64,000 nt of DNA from assembly GCF_009729855.1 (NCBI RefSeq), contig NZ_WODA01000025.1, positions 372,001-436,000 on the forward strand. The letters run 5' to 3'. Position 1 is the first letter of the stretch. Every line of letters begins with the position of its first letter. This DNA comes from Agromyces luteolus. GTDB taxonomy: Bacteria; Actinomycetota; Actinomycetes; Actinomycetales; Microbacteriaceae. This document shows, one piece after another, positions 37,084-46,190 of the stretch. The notes beneath the pieces are model-generated. The model was not told where the DNA came from and did no database searches. It saw nothing but the letters and a program-made list of their open reading frames with translations. The position numbers were made by a program, and so were the translations under genes.

Positions 37084-37815
37084 TCAGCGGTCGTTCAGGG
37101 TGGTCCAGGCCTCGAGCGCGGCCGCCATCTCGGCCTGCTTCTTGCTCGAGCCCTCGCCCGACGCGGACACCAGGCCGGCGACCGTGACCGTCGCGACGAA
37201 GTGCTTGCTGTGGTCGGGGCCGCTCTCGCTGACGGAGTACGACGGCGCGGTCGCGCCGCGGCGCGCGGCGATCTCCTGCAGGCTCGTCTTCGGGTCCATC
37301 GCCGCGCCGAACCGGTCGGGATCGCGCATGAGGGGCGTGATGAGCCGCAGCACGAGGTCGGTCGCGACCTCGCCGCCGCGCGAGAGGTAGACCGCGCCGA
37401 TGATCGCCTCGACGGTGTCCGCGAGGATCGACGGCTTGTCGGCGCCGCCCGTCATCGTCTCGCCGCGACCCAGCCGGATGTACGGGCCGAGCCCGATCGT
37501 CCGGGCGACCTCGGCCAGCGCGACACTCGAGACGAGGCTCGCCCGGCGCTTGGCCAGCTCGCCCTCGTCGAGCTCGGGGTGATCGGTGAACAGCTTGACG
37601 GTGACCGCCTGCCCGAGGATCGAGTCGCCGAGGAACTCCAGGCGCTCGTTCGTCGGGATGCCGCCGTTCTCGTACGCGAACGACCGGTGCGTGAGGGCGA
37701 GGAGCAGGAGTTCGGGGTCGAGCTCGACGCGCAGCGTGCGCTGCAGTTCGGCGAGCTCGTCGGCCCCGGTGTCCGTGCGCTCGACGCGCCTCACGACCGG
37801 TCGTTCGTCGTTCAC
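37084..37815 (-). CDS. rnc: Ribonuclease III
   Basis: 243 residues. RNase III signature NERLEFLGDSILGQAV, catalytic DTVEAIIGAVYL, then a dsRNA-binding domain (DPKTSLQEIAARRGATAPSY ... GEGSSKKQAEMAAALEAW). It processes rRNA precursors and structured mRNAs. The GTG start at 37815, 7 bp after rpmF, was selected because upstream codons overlap rpmF without homology; the ribosome site is weak, so coupling to rpmF is likely. Confidence 0.95.
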   Translation of the reverse strand: MNDERPVVRRVERTDTGADELAELQRTLRVELDPELLLLALTHRSFAYENGGIPTNERLEFLGDSILGQAVTVKLFTDHPELDEGELAKRRASLVSSVALAEVARTIGLGPYIRLGRGETMTGGADKPSILADTVEAIIGAVYLSRGGEVATDLVLRLITPLMRDPDRFGAAMDPKTSLQEIAARRGATAPSYSVSESGPDHSKHFVATVTVAGLVSASGEGSSKKQAEMAAALEAWTTLNDR

Positions 37816-37822
37816 TGGCCGA

Positions 37823-38026
37823 CTAGACGTCGGCGACCTTGCGGCCCTTGTACTCGAGGAAGAGCGGGGTGCCCGCCGAGTCCTCGACCACGCGCGCGCG
37901 GTGCGGGAGGCTGTAGGTGACCTTGCCGTTCTCGACGGTCTTGACGAGCGTGGGGGCCTCGGCCTTCCACTGCGAACGGCGCGCGTGGGTGTTGGCGCGT
38001 GACTTCTTCCGCTTGGGAACAGCCAT
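37823..38026 (-). CDS. rpmF: 50S ribosomal protein bL32, cysteine-free form
   Basis: 67 residues beginning [20 protein letters not shown], the conserved bL32 start. The zinc-ribbon region (CxxC ... CxxC in C+ forms) contains no Cys at all ([19 protein letters not shown]), so this is a C-minus variant that does not need zinc. It lies in the canonical yceD-rpmF-rnc-mutM order and is therefore probably the primary copy rather than a Zur-controlled spare; no second copy is visible here. Confidence 0.95.
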   Translation of the reverse strand: MAVPKRKKSRANTHARRSQWKAEAPTLVKTVENGKVTYSLPHRARVVEDSAGTPLFLEYKGRKVADV

Positions 38027-38035
38027 GACTCTCTC

Positions 38036-38599
38036 TCAATCTCTCTGCTGGTCGGCGTCGGATGCAGCATCCGCGCCCTCGTCTTCGGAAGCCGCGAACC
38101 CCGCGAGCGCAGCCCAACGCGGATCGCGCTCGACAGGGGTGACGAGTTCCGGATGATCGGCCAGTCGCTGTCCGGTCTCGGGGTCGAGACCGGGGCAGTC
38201 AGGCCGGCACACCGGCTGGAAGGGCAGTGCCAGCACTACCGCATCTCGGATGAGTGGTTCAAGATCCACGTGGTCGTCTTGAACCTCATACTCGAAAGCT
38301 TCCCCAGAATGATACGCGAAAAGCTCCTGGAACTCGACTCGGACGGGCAGCGCGATGTCGATGAGGCATCGTCCGCACTCGCCTTCGGCGGTCGCGTCGA
38401 CCTCCGCGGTGGCGAGGACGCCCTCGTGGACGGACTCCAGGCGCACGTCGATCGCGAGGTCGGAACCCTGCCGGATCGAGACCATGCCCTCGCCCAGCTG
38501 CTCGGGGACGGGCACGTCGAACTGCTGTTCGCGCATCTCGCCGGGTCGGTTGACGAGGTCGCGAACGTTGATGCTGAAGGGGGAATGCGGTACGGCCAC
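38036..38599 (-). CDS. DUF177/YceD family protein
   Basis: 187 residues. SPFSINVRDLVNRPGEMRE start, CGRCL and CRPDCPGL motifs (two Cys pairs) and an acidic tail match YceD/DUF177, which almost always precedes rpmF and is implicated in 23S rRNA maturation or regulation in plants and bacteria. GTG 38599 was chosen from the conserved start. It is 9 bp before rpmF, so co-transcribed. Confidence 0.93.
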   Translation of the reverse strand: MAVPHSPFSINVRDLVNRPGEMREQQFDVPVPEQLGEGMVSIRQGSDLAIDVRLESVHEGVLATAEVDATAEGECGRCLIDIALPVRVEFQELFAYHSGEAFEYEVQDDHVDLEPLIRDAVVLALPFQPVCRPDCPGLDPETGQRLADHPELVTPVERDPRWAALAGFAASEDEGADAASDADQQRD

Positions 38600-38610
38600 G
38601 AACGACGATC

Positions 38611-41085
38611 CTACTCGCCGGGCGGTGCCGGCCGGCCGAACGCGATGCGCGCCGACGGGCGGAGGGACCCGGGAAGCAGGACGGCGGCGACCCGGCGGAC
38701 GGCGGGAGCGTCCGCGCGGAGCGCGTCGGACGCCGCCTGGAGATCGACCGCGAGGGCGCCGCGGCGGGCGTGCTCGCGGTCCTCGCCGCCGCCCGGACCG
38801 GCGGACCCGGCGCCCGCCCCGGCGCCCGCGTGCGCCCCTGCGGGCGCGCCCGCTCCCGCTCCCGCTCCGGCTCCGGCACCAGCACCGGCTCCGGCTCCGC
38901 GGACGCGACCGTAGCGCTCCCGTTCGACCGCATCGCGCACGCGCTCCAGCGCGGCGCGCGCCTCCGAGCGCTCGCCCGGCGGCGACTCCGGATCGCCGCG
39001 GAACGCCGGCCGCTCGGCGAGCTCCGCCGCGAGCCCGCGCACGGTGCGCCGCGGATCGACGGGCAGCCCGAGGTCGACGGCGGTCGCCAGGAGTTCGCGC
39101 CACGCGGCATCCGCCGGTCGCTCGCCGGAGCGGATGGCCCCGCGTCGCGCGGCACGGATGCCGACCCGGATCATCGCCGGGAGCAGGAGGACGAGCGCCA
39201 CGGCGAGCCCGATGAGCCCGAGTTGCGCGACCTGCGCCCCGGCCGACGGCGTGCCGCCGGGACCGCCGAGCGCCCGGTCGGGATCGCCCTCCGGGCGTCC
39301 GGTCGCGCCGGGCGTCGCGGCCGGACCGGTCGGGACCACCCCCGGGAGGGACTGCCCGGCGTTCGGACGCGAGTAGTCGGGCACGCTCCCGCGCCCGGGC
39401 GTGGGCTCGAACGGGACCCACCCGACGCCCTCGAAGTAGAGCTCCGGCCAGGCGTGGAGGTCGTGCGAGTCGACCTCGATCACGACCTCGCCGTCGACGC
39501 GCCCGTCGCCGGGCGTTCCCGCGGTGTACCCGATCGAGATGCGCGACGGGATGCCGACCTCGCGGGCGAGCACCGCCATCGTCGACGCGAAGTGCACGCA
39601 GTAGCCCGCTCGCTGGTCGAGGAACGCGGCGATCGCATCGAATCCCGCGCCGTCGTACCCGTCCGCGACGGGCGCGCTCTCGGAGTACTCGAAGTCCGAG
39701 CCCCGCAGGAACGCCTGGATCGCGACGGCCGCGTCGTAGCGCGTCGCCGCCGATGCCGTGACCGAGGCGGCGGTCTCGGCGATGATCGGCGGAAGGTCGT
39801 CGGGCAGCCGGCGCGTCGCGTCGGCGACGGCACCCGGTGACGCGACGGGCGCCGAGCGCAGCTGCGTCACGTCGGGCTGCACGTCGAGGTGGGTGAGGCG
39901 GTACTGCTGCCCGAGCGTCGTGGAGTCGACGCTGCGGACGTTCAGCGTGCCCTGGTCCCAGAACCACGACCCGCTGACCCCGCTGACCTCGGTCGTCGGG
40001 TACGGCACGGGCAGCCAGGCCGTGCGGACCTGGTCGACCTGCACGGCGATGGGACGGGGCACGACCAGGACGTCCTCGGCGAGGCCGTCGGGCCCCGGCA
40101 GCGTCCCGAGCGTGTTCTCCCCGTCGACCGCGCGATCGGTCGCGGACCACACCTGCCCCTCGAGCCGCTCGACCGTGAGCAGCGTGAAGTACGGTCGCTC
40201 CCCCTCGGGCGACACGTACGAGAACGCGGGCACCGGCTCCGGCCTGCGGAGGTCGCGGCCGAGGTCGACGTACGGGCTGACCCCGCGTGCGAAGAGGGTC
40301 GCGGGCCCGCCCGTGCCGACCAGGAAGCTCGTGCTCACGCTCGGCGTGGCGGCGGCGATGACGGATGCCGCGACAAGACCGATCGCGGCGAGCCCGAGCG
40401 ATGCGCCCATGGTCGACACGATCGGCGCGCGCTTCGGGGCGCTGACGACGGGCGCGTCGTCGCGATCGTCCTCCTGGACGAGCTCGGCGGCGCGTCGCAC
40501 CCGCACGTCGACGCGCAGCAGCAGCAGGTAGGTCGCGGCCGTGAGCACGAGCGCCGGCGCCTCGGCGCCGTCGGCGACGAAGAGCCCCGGCACGAGCACG
40601 GGCACCAGCATCGGGATCGCGGCGAGCGCCGGCACCCGGACGGTCTGCACGAGCAGGTCGAGGAAGACGGCGATGAGTCCGACGCCGACGGCGATCGCCC
40701 AGACCAGCGCCGGAACGGGGATCGCCGGGACCGACTGCTGCTCGATCGTGCGACGCGCGCCCTCGGTCAGCTCGCCGAACACCCCGAACGTGTCGGGCGT
40801 CGGGATCACCAGTGCGAGGCTCGTCGCGCCGCCGAAGAGCAGCGTGAGCGCGAGCAGCATCGCCACGAGCTCGAGCGGCGGCACCAGGGAGGGCGGCGTG
40901 CGGAGGGCGCGGAGCGCCGCTCCGCCCCCGATCACGGCGACCGCGACGACGGCGCCGGCCCACCACCATCCGCTCCCGGCGATCAGCGGCCCGAGCGCGG
41001 TCGTCGCGACGAGGAGGAGCAGCAGGCTCGCCCCCGACAGCGCGAGCGACTGCGCACGGGTGAGCGGGTACCGGTCAGGGCCCAC
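38611..41085 (-). CDS. TgpA-like transglutaminase membrane protein, intact catalytic site
   Basis: 824 residues. An N-terminal block of about six membrane helices (TgpA N domain) and an extracytoplasmic transglutaminase-like core with Cys496 (GYCVHFASTMAVLARE) and His in SHDLHAWPELYFEGVGWVPF; the third acid is Glu in FEPTP rather than Asp. Another membrane helix follows, then a cytoplasmic tail with a Gly-Ala repeat (38806-38898). TgpA proteins are membrane transglutaminases of uncertain substrate, often with MoxR and DUF58 genes, as here. The GTG start overlaps the DUF58 stop by 11 bp. Confidence 0.9.
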   Translation of the reverse strand: MGPDRYPLTRAQSLALSGASLLLLLVATTALGPLIAGSGWWWAGAVVAVAVIGGGAALRALRTPPSLVPPLELVAMLLALTLLFGGATSLALVIPTPDTFGVFGELTEGARRTIEQQSVPAIPVPALVWAIAVGVGLIAVFLDLLVQTVRVPALAAIPMLVPVLVPGLFVADGAEAPALVLTAATYLLLLRVDVRVRRAAELVQEDDRDDAPVVSAPKRAPIVSTMGASLGLAAIGLVAASVIAAATPSVSTSFLVGTGGPATLFARGVSPYVDLGRDLRRPEPVPAFSYVSPEGERPYFTLLTVERLEGQVWSATDRAVDGENTLGTLPGPDGLAEDVLVVPRPIAVQVDQVRTAWLPVPYPTTEVSGVSGSWFWDQGTLNVRSVDSTTLGQQYRLTHLDVQPDVTQLRSAPVASPGAVADATRRLPDDLPPIIAETAASVTASAATRYDAAVAIQAFLRGSDFEYSESAPVADGYDGAGFDAIAAFLDQRAGYCVHFASTMAVLAREVGIPSRISIGYTAGTPGDGRVDGEVVIEVDSHDLHAWPELYFEGVGWVPFEPTPGRGSVPDYSRPNAGQSLPGVVPTGPAATPGATGRPEGDPDRALGGPGGTPSAGAQVAQLGLIGLAVALVLLLPAMIRVGIRAARRGAIRSGERPADAAWRELLATAVDLGLPVDPRRTVRGLAAELAERPAFRGDPESPPGERSEARAALERVRDAVERERYGRVRGAGAGAGAGAGAGAGAGAPAGAHAGAGAGAGSAGPGGGEDREHARRGALAVDLQAASDALRADAPAVRRVAAVLLPGSLRPSARIAFGRPAPPGE
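38806..38898 (-). repeat. Gly-Ala repeat tract inside the transglutaminase gene
   Basis: 31 codons that alternate Gly and Ala apart from one Pro and one His, in the cytoplasmic tail of the TgpA-like protein. At DNA level it is a hexamer-like GGAGCC/GGTGCC array that could expand or contract by slippage. Codon choice varies within it, which suggests the protein sequence and not just DNA slippage is maintained. Confidence 0.9.
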
Positions 41086-42442
41086 GTCGGCCTCCCGAGC
41101 GCACGGCCTCGCGGGCCGACCGCCAGGCCTCCTGCCACGCGGCGGGCAGGTCGGCGGGCCGGTGGACGCGGATCACCCTCCAGTCGGCCTCCTCGAGCCG
41201 GTCGACGATGCGGGCGGAGACGCCGTCGGCGGCGAACGCGATCGCGGGCTCGACCGAGCTGCGGAGCGCGACGAGCGTCTCGGCCGCGTCGCCCGACGGG
41301 TCGACGAGCACGGCGATCGCCGGCATCCGCATGTCCCTCCGCACGGTCGTCACGGGGGCGATCGGATGCCGCCGGGGCTCGCGCGGCTCGCTCCGCGCCG
41401 CGTCGCGGCGAGGCGGGTCCAGCCGTGCGAGGTCCTCGAGCAGTGCGACGTCGCCGCCCGGCGATCGGTACCCGCCCGCCTCCGGCGCGATCGGATCGAC
41501 GTGCGCGGCGGGATCGTCGACCGGGTCGAGCCGCACCCGGAACCCTCGGCCGAGCAGGTGCACGCCGAGCGATGCGGCGAGCTCGACGCCGAGCTCGAAC
41601 GCCGGGTCGAGGGCGTCGGCGCCGTCGCGCGCACCCGAGGCCGGATGCGACACGCGGCCGCCCAGCGCCGTGTCGAGGAGGATGCGGAGCTCGGGGTCGC
41701 CGCGCTGCTCCTCGTCGCGGACCATCAGCTCGCCTCGGCGGGCCGTCGCGGCCCAGTGCACCCGCCGGAGCGGATCGCCGTACCGGTACTCGCGCGCGAT
41801 GAGCTCGTCGCTGTTCGGCCGCGTGCGGCGCTGCAGCGCGTGCACCGTGCCGTCGACGCTCGCGAGCAGCCCGACCGCGGGCTCGAGGAGCGTGACCCGG
41901 GGCGTCACCACGAGGTCGCGCGCGCCGCCCGCCACGCGGTCGATGCGCGCGAGCCCGAACGGATCGGTCACGGAGATGCGGAGCGGGCCCACGTCGAACA
42001 CCCCGCGTCGCGGCGTGCGCATGCGGTACTCGAGCCCGACGGTGTCGTCACCGGAGGGGAGGACCCCCTCGGTGCGCCCGATCGCGGGCAGGATCGCCTC
42101 GGGCGGCGGGCGGAGCGCGGGCGAGGAGAGGTCGCGCCAGTGCGCACCGTCGAACGCGCGCCTGCTGCGGTTGTGCACGCGCAGCCTGACGGTCGTCGAG
42201 TGGCCGGCGCCGACCACCGGCGGTTCGAAGGTCCGGTGGACCGCGAGCCGCGGCTGGCGCACGGCGAGGAAGCCGAGCGCGGCGAGCGGCATGGCGATGC
42301 CGACCGCGGCGAGGAGGAGGATGTCGCGGAGGTCGAACCAGAGCGAGACGCCGAAGAGGACGCCGCCGACCGCGATGAGCGCGATCCCTCGCGGCGTCAG
42401 GCGAGGACGCGCCTGGTGACGCACTCGACCGGCCCGCGACAT
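41075..42442 (-). CDS. DUF58 domain protein, first cassette
   Basis: 455 residues. Two N-terminal membrane helices (RGIALIAVGGVLFGVSLWF, ILLLAAVGIAMPLAALGFLA), then the DUF58 core (YRYGDPLRRVHWAATARRGELMVRDEEQ), a von Willebrand-A-related fold. In many bacteria DUF58 proteins work with MoxR AAA+ chaperones to assemble or activate a membrane partner. Ribosome site AGGGAG. It follows the MoxR gene by 5 bp. Confidence 0.9.
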   Translation of the reverse strand: MSRAGRVRHQARPRLTPRGIALIAVGGVLFGVSLWFDLRDILLLAAVGIAMPLAALGFLAVRQPRLAVHRTFEPPVVGAGHSTTVRLRVHNRSRRAFDGAHWRDLSSPALRPPPEAILPAIGRTEGVLPSGDDTVGLEYRMRTPRRGVFDVGPLRISVTDPFGLARIDRVAGGARDLVVTPRVTLLEPAVGLLASVDGTVHALQRRTRPNSDELIAREYRYGDPLRRVHWAATARRGELMVRDEEQRGDPELRILLDTALGGRVSHPASGARDGADALDPAFELGVELAASLGVHLLGRGFRVRLDPVDDPAAHVDPIAPEAGGYRSPGGDVALLEDLARLDPPRRDAARSEPREPRRHPIAPVTTVRRDMRMPAIAVLVDPSGDAAETLVALRSSVEPAIAFAADGVSARIVDRLEEADWRVIRVHRPADLPAAWQEAWRSAREAVRSGGRRGP

Positions 42443-42447
42443 CCCGA

Positions 42448-43461
42448 TCACTCCCTCCGGGCGCTGCCGACCGGGACGGGCGTCTCGCCGACGATGCGGC
42501 GCACGATCTGGTCGATGAGGGGGCCGCCGTCGTGGTCGTGACCGCCGACCGCGCGACTCGTCGGCACGAGACGGTGCGCGAGCACCGGCACGGCGAGCGC
42601 GTCGACGTCGTCGGGCAGGACGAAGTCGCGACCGTGCATGGCGGCGTGCGCCTTGGCCGCGCGGATCAGCTGGAGCGTCGCGCGGGGACTCGCGCCGAGC
42701 CGCAGCTGGCGGTCCTCGCGGGTGGCGCGCGCCAGCTCGACGGCGTACTCCTTCACGGGTTCGGAGGTGTAGACGCGCTGGACGGTCTCGATCATCGCGC
42801 GGAGCTCGGCGAGCGAGACGACGGGTTCGAGGGTGTCGAGGGGGCTCGCGGTCTCGCGCTGGGCGAGCATCGCGAGCTCGTCGGCGGTCGCCGGGTAGCC
42901 CATCGAGATGCGGGCCATGAACCGGTCTCGCTGGGCCTCGGGCAGCGGGTACGTGCCCTCCATCTCGACGGGGTTCTGGGTGGCGACGACGGTGAACGGC
43001 TGCTCGAGGCGATAGGTCGTGCCGTCGGCGGTGACCTGGCGCTCCTCCATGCACTCCAGGAGCGCCGACTGCGTCTTCGGGCTGGCCCGGTTGATCTCGT
43101 CGCCGATCACGATGTTCGCGAACACGGGGCCGGGCTTGAACTCGAACCGCCGCGACACCTGGTCGAAGACCGAGACGCCGGTGACGTCGCTCGGCAGCAG
43201 GTCGGGCGTGAACTGGATGCGGCTGACCGTGCAGTCGACCGATCGGGCGAGCGCCTTGGCGAGCATCGTCTTGCCGACGCCGGGCACGTCCTCGATGAGC
43301 AGGTGCCCCTCGGCGAGGAGCACGGTGAGCGCCGCGGTGACGGCCTCGCGCTTGCCGCTGATCACCGTCTCGACGTTGCGGACGATGGCCGCGGCGCGGT
43401 CGCCGACCTCGTCGATCCCCATCGCGGCCGCGACGCCGACGGCGCCCTCCGAGTCGCTCAC
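42448..43461 (-). CDS. MoxR-family AAA+ ATPase, first cassette
   Basis: 337 residues. Walker [17 protein letters not shown], Walker [21 protein letters not shown], sensor [20 protein letters not shown] and the C-terminal lid ([19 protein letters not shown]). MoxR ATPases act as chaperones for metal insertion or membrane complexes; the likely partner is the DUF58 protein. The GTG start overlaps the coaD stop by 4 bp; Met14 is an alternative start. The protein is a paralogue of the MoxR at 60007-60975. Confidence 0.92.
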   Translation of the reverse strand: MSDSEGAVGVAAAMGIDEVGDRAAAIVRNVETVISGKREAVTAALTVLLAEGHLLIEDVPGVGKTMLAKALARSVDCTVSRIQFTPDLLPSDVTGVSVFDQVSRRFEFKPGPVFANIVIGDEINRASPKTQSALLECMEERQVTADGTTYRLEQPFTVVATQNPVEMEGTYPLPEAQRDRFMARISMGYPATADELAMLAQRETASPLDTLEPVVSLAELRAMIETVQRVYTSEPVKEYAVELARATREDRQLRLGASPRATLQLIRAAKAHAAMHGRDFVLPDDVDALAVPVLAHRLVPTSRAVGGHDHDGGPLIDQIVRRIVGETPVPVGSARRE

Positions 43462-43949
43462 GGCCGCATCGCCCCCTGGAGGTACTCGGCCACGGATCGC
43501 GGCACGTAGGGGGCGACGTCGCCCCCGAGCGCGGAGACCTGCCGCACGAGCGAGCTCGACACGTGCGCGTTCGCCGGGTCGGGCAGCAGGAACACGGTCT
43601 CGACGCCCGCGAGGTGCCGGTTCACGATCGCCATGGGCGTCTCGTAGCCGACGTCGACCTGCGAGCGGATGCCCTTGACGAGCACGGAGGCGCCGACGTC
43701 GGTGCAGTAGTCGACGAGCAGCCCCATGCTCCACGACGCGACCACGATGTCGCCGGGGATGCGGGCGTCGGCGATGGACTGCTCGATGAGCGCGACCCGC
43801 TGCGCGATCGGCAGCAGCGCCGACTTGTCGGGGTTGTGGACGACCACGACATGCAGCTGGTCGTACAGGCCGGCGGCCCGCTCGATGACGTCGAGGTGTC
43901 CGCGCGTGACAGGGTCGAATGATCCGGGGACGACGGCGATCCGCTGCAT
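43458..43949 (-). CDS. coaD: Phosphopantetheine adenylyltransferase
   Basis: 163 residues. [19 protein letters not shown] contains the nucleotidyltransferase HxGH-like site (TRGH), with [26 protein letters not shown] and [15 protein letters not shown]. It forms dephospho-CoA from phosphopantetheine and ATP. Length normal. It probably starts without a leader: TACGCT at 43962-43957 lies 7 nt before the ATG. Confidence 0.96.
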   Translation of the reverse strand: MQRIAVVPGSFDPVTRGHLDVIERAAGLYDQLHVVVVHNPDKSALLPIAQRVALIEQSIADARIPGDIVVASWSMGLLVDYCTDVGASVLVKGIRSQVDVGYETPMAIVNRHLAGVETVFLLPDPANAHVSSSLVRQVSALGGDVAPYVPRSVAEYLQGAMRP

Positions 43950-43956
43950 ACGTGCC

Positions 43957-43962
43957 AGCGTA
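43957..43962 (-). promoter_or_regulatory. Putative leaderless promoter -10 of coaD
   Basis: TACGCT on the minus strand, 7 nt before the coaD ATG, with no Shine-Dalgarno sequence between. Confidence 0.45.
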
Positions 43963-44000
43963 GTGCGCGATCGACGCTCCGGGCGGGGTGCGGGAGAGTC

Positions 44001-46190
44001 TCAGCCCCTGCTCAGGTACTCGCTCGCCTCGTCGTCGAGGCGGCGCCGCACGGCGGCCGCGAGCGCGGCGTGTCCGGCGAGCCGCGGGTCCTCCGCGAGG
44101 AGCTCGGCGGCCGCCTCGCGCGCGTCGGCGATGAGGTCGCCGTCGCGCGCGACGCGGAGCAGCTTCAGCGACGACCGCCCGCCCGACTGCATCGCGCCGA
44201 GCACGTCGCCCTCCTGCCGGAGCTCGAGGTCGACCCGCGCGAGCTCGAACCCGTCGAGCGTCGCGGCGACCGCCTCGAGGCGCTCGCGCGCCACGCTGCC
44301 GGCCTCCGCGTGCGAGACGAGCAGGCAGAGCCCGGGCACGCTCCCCCGGCCGACCCGCCCGCGCAGCTGGTGCAGCTGCGAGACGCCGAACCGGTCGGCG
44401 TCGACGACGACCATGGTGCTGGCGTTCGGCACGTCGACGCCGACCTCGATCACGGTCGTCGCGACGAGCACGTCGAGCTCCTTCGCCGCGAACGCGCGCA
44501 TCGTGTCGTCCTTCTCGTCGGCCGACATGCGCCCGTGCAGGGGTGCGATGCGCGCGCCGGCGAGCGACGGCAGCGCCCGCAGCTCGGCGAGCACCGAGGC
44601 GACGGATGCCGCGGGGCCGGCGCCGGGCGCGGGCTCGCCCTCCATGGGCTCGCCGTCGTCCTCCGCCACCTTGGGCTCGATGGCCGGGCAGACGACGAAG
44701 CCCTGCCGCCCCTGGGCGAGCTCCTCCGCGAGGCGCTCCCAGACCCTGGCGCGCCATGCGGGTCGCTCGGCGAGCGGGACGAGGTGCGTCTCGATCCCCG
44801 CCCGGCCCGCGGGCAGCTGCCGGATGGTGCTCACGTCGAGGTCGCCGAACACCGTCATCGCGACCGTGCGCGGGATCGGCGTCGCCGTGAGCACGAGCAC
44901 GTGCGGGTGGCGCCCCTTCAGGCGCAGCGCCTCGCGCTGCTCGACGCCGAACCGGTGCTGCTCGTCGACGACGACCAGGCCGAGGTCGGCGAAGCTCGTG
45001 GTGTCGCCGAGGAGCGCGTGCGTGCCGACCACGATGCGGGACTGCCCGGCCGCGACGCGCAGCGCCGCCTTCCGTCGCTCAGCCGCGGGCAGCTGGCCCG
45101 TGACGAGCGTCGGCATGAGCTCGGCGGAGAGCTCGGGGCCGAGCATCTTCGCGATCGAGCGCAGGTGCTGCGCTGCGAGCACCTCGGTCGGGGCGAGGAG
45201 CGCCGACTGCCCGCCCGACTCGGCGACCGCGAGCATGGCGCGGAGCGCGACCACGGTCTTGCCGGACCCCACCTCGCCCTGCACGAGGCGGTTCATCGGC
45301 ACGGCCGCCGCGAGGTCGGCGAGGATCTCACCGCCGACCTCGAGCTGGTCGTCGGTGAGCGTGAACGGGAGCGACGCCTCGAACCGCTCGAGCAGTCCCC
45401 CGGGCCGCGGCTCCCGCCGGACGGCCTCGTGCGCGCGCGCCGCCGCGCGGCGCTCGAGGAGCGCGGTCTGCAGCACGAACGCCTCGGTGAAGCGGAGCGT
45501 GCGGCGTGCGGCCTTCCAGTCCTCGTCACGCTCGGGCCGGTGCACGCCCTCGAGCGCGTCGCGGTGCGACCGGATGCCGCGGCCGCGCCGGACGGGTTCG
45601 GGGATCGGGTCGTCGACGGCGCCGAGCCCGTCGAGCAGCACGCCGATCGCGGTCTGCAGCTGCCAGCTCGAGAGCGTGCCGGTGGCCGGGTAGATCGGGA
45701 TCGGCGCGGTCGCCCAGCGCACGGCCGCGGCATCCGCCCCGGTCGTCGGCACCGCGTCGTCGAAGAGCTGGTAGTCGGGGTGGGCGAGCTGGCGGGCGCC
45801 CCGGTAGTCGGAGACCTTGCCGGCGAACATGCCGCGAACGCCGGGCTTCAGCTCGTTCGCGCGCCATTTCTGGTTGAAGAAGGTGAGGGTGAGGATGCCG
45901 GTGCCGTCGGAGATCTTCGCCTCGAGGATCGATCCGCGGCGCGACCGCATGGTGCGCTCGCGCACCTCGAGCACCTCGGCGACGATCGTGACGTTCTCGT
46001 CGAGCGGGAGCTCGGCGAGCGCCGTCAGCTCGCCGCGGGCGGCGTAGCGACGCGGGTAGTGCGCGAGCAGGTCGCCGACCGTGGTGTAGCCGAACGCGCG
46101 CTGCAGCGCCTGCGCGGTGCGCCCGCCGAGCGCGCCGTTCAGGCGGCTGTCGAGGGTCAGCGCCCCCTCCGCCACGCGATCGGCCGTCAT
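44001..46190 (-). CDS. recG: ATP-dependent DNA helicase RecG
   Basis: 729 residues. N-terminal wedge/OB domain (GDLLAHYPRRYAARGELT, ISDGTGILTLTFFNQKW), helicase motifs VQGEVGSGKTVVAL, LLAPTEVLAAQH, VVVDEQHRFGVEQREALR, LTATPIPRT and QLRGRVGRG. RecG remodels stalled forks and Holliday junctions. An acidic insert of about 25 residues (EPKVAEDDGEPMEGEPAP) sits between the helicase lobes. The ATG overlaps the TPR gene stop by 4 bp. Confidence 0.96.
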   Translation of the reverse strand: MTADRVAEGALTLDSRLNGALGGRTAQALQRAFGYTTVGDLLAHYPRRYAARGELTALAELPLDENVTIVAEVLEVRERTMRSRRGSILEAKISDGTGILTLTFFNQKWRANELKPGVRGMFAGKVSDYRGARQLAHPDYQLFDDAVPTTGADAAAVRWATAPIPIYPATGTLSSWQLQTAIGVLLDGLGAVDDPIPEPVRRGRGIRSHRDALEGVHRPERDEDWKAARRTLRFTEAFVLQTALLERRAAARAHEAVRREPRPGGLLERFEASLPFTLTDDQLEVGGEILADLAAAVPMNRLVQGEVGSGKTVVALRAMLAVAESGGQSALLAPTEVLAAQHLRSIAKMLGPELSAELMPTLVTGQLPAAERRKAALRVAAGQSRIVVGTHALLGDTTSFADLGLVVVDEQHRFGVEQREALRLKGRHPHVLVLTATPIPRTVAMTVFGDLDVSTIRQLPAGRAGIETHLVPLAERPAWRARVWERLAEELAQGRQGFVVCPAIEPKVAEDDGEPMEGEPAPGAGPAASVASVLAELRALPSLAGARIAPLHGRMSADEKDDTMRAFAAKELDVLVATTVIEVGVDVPNASTMVVVDADRFGVSQLHQLRGRVGRGSVPGLCLLVSHAEAGSVARERLEAVAATLDGFELARVDLELRQEGDVLGAMQSGGRSSLKLLRVARDGDLIADAREAAAELLAEDPRLAGHAALAAAVRRRLDDEASEYLSRG

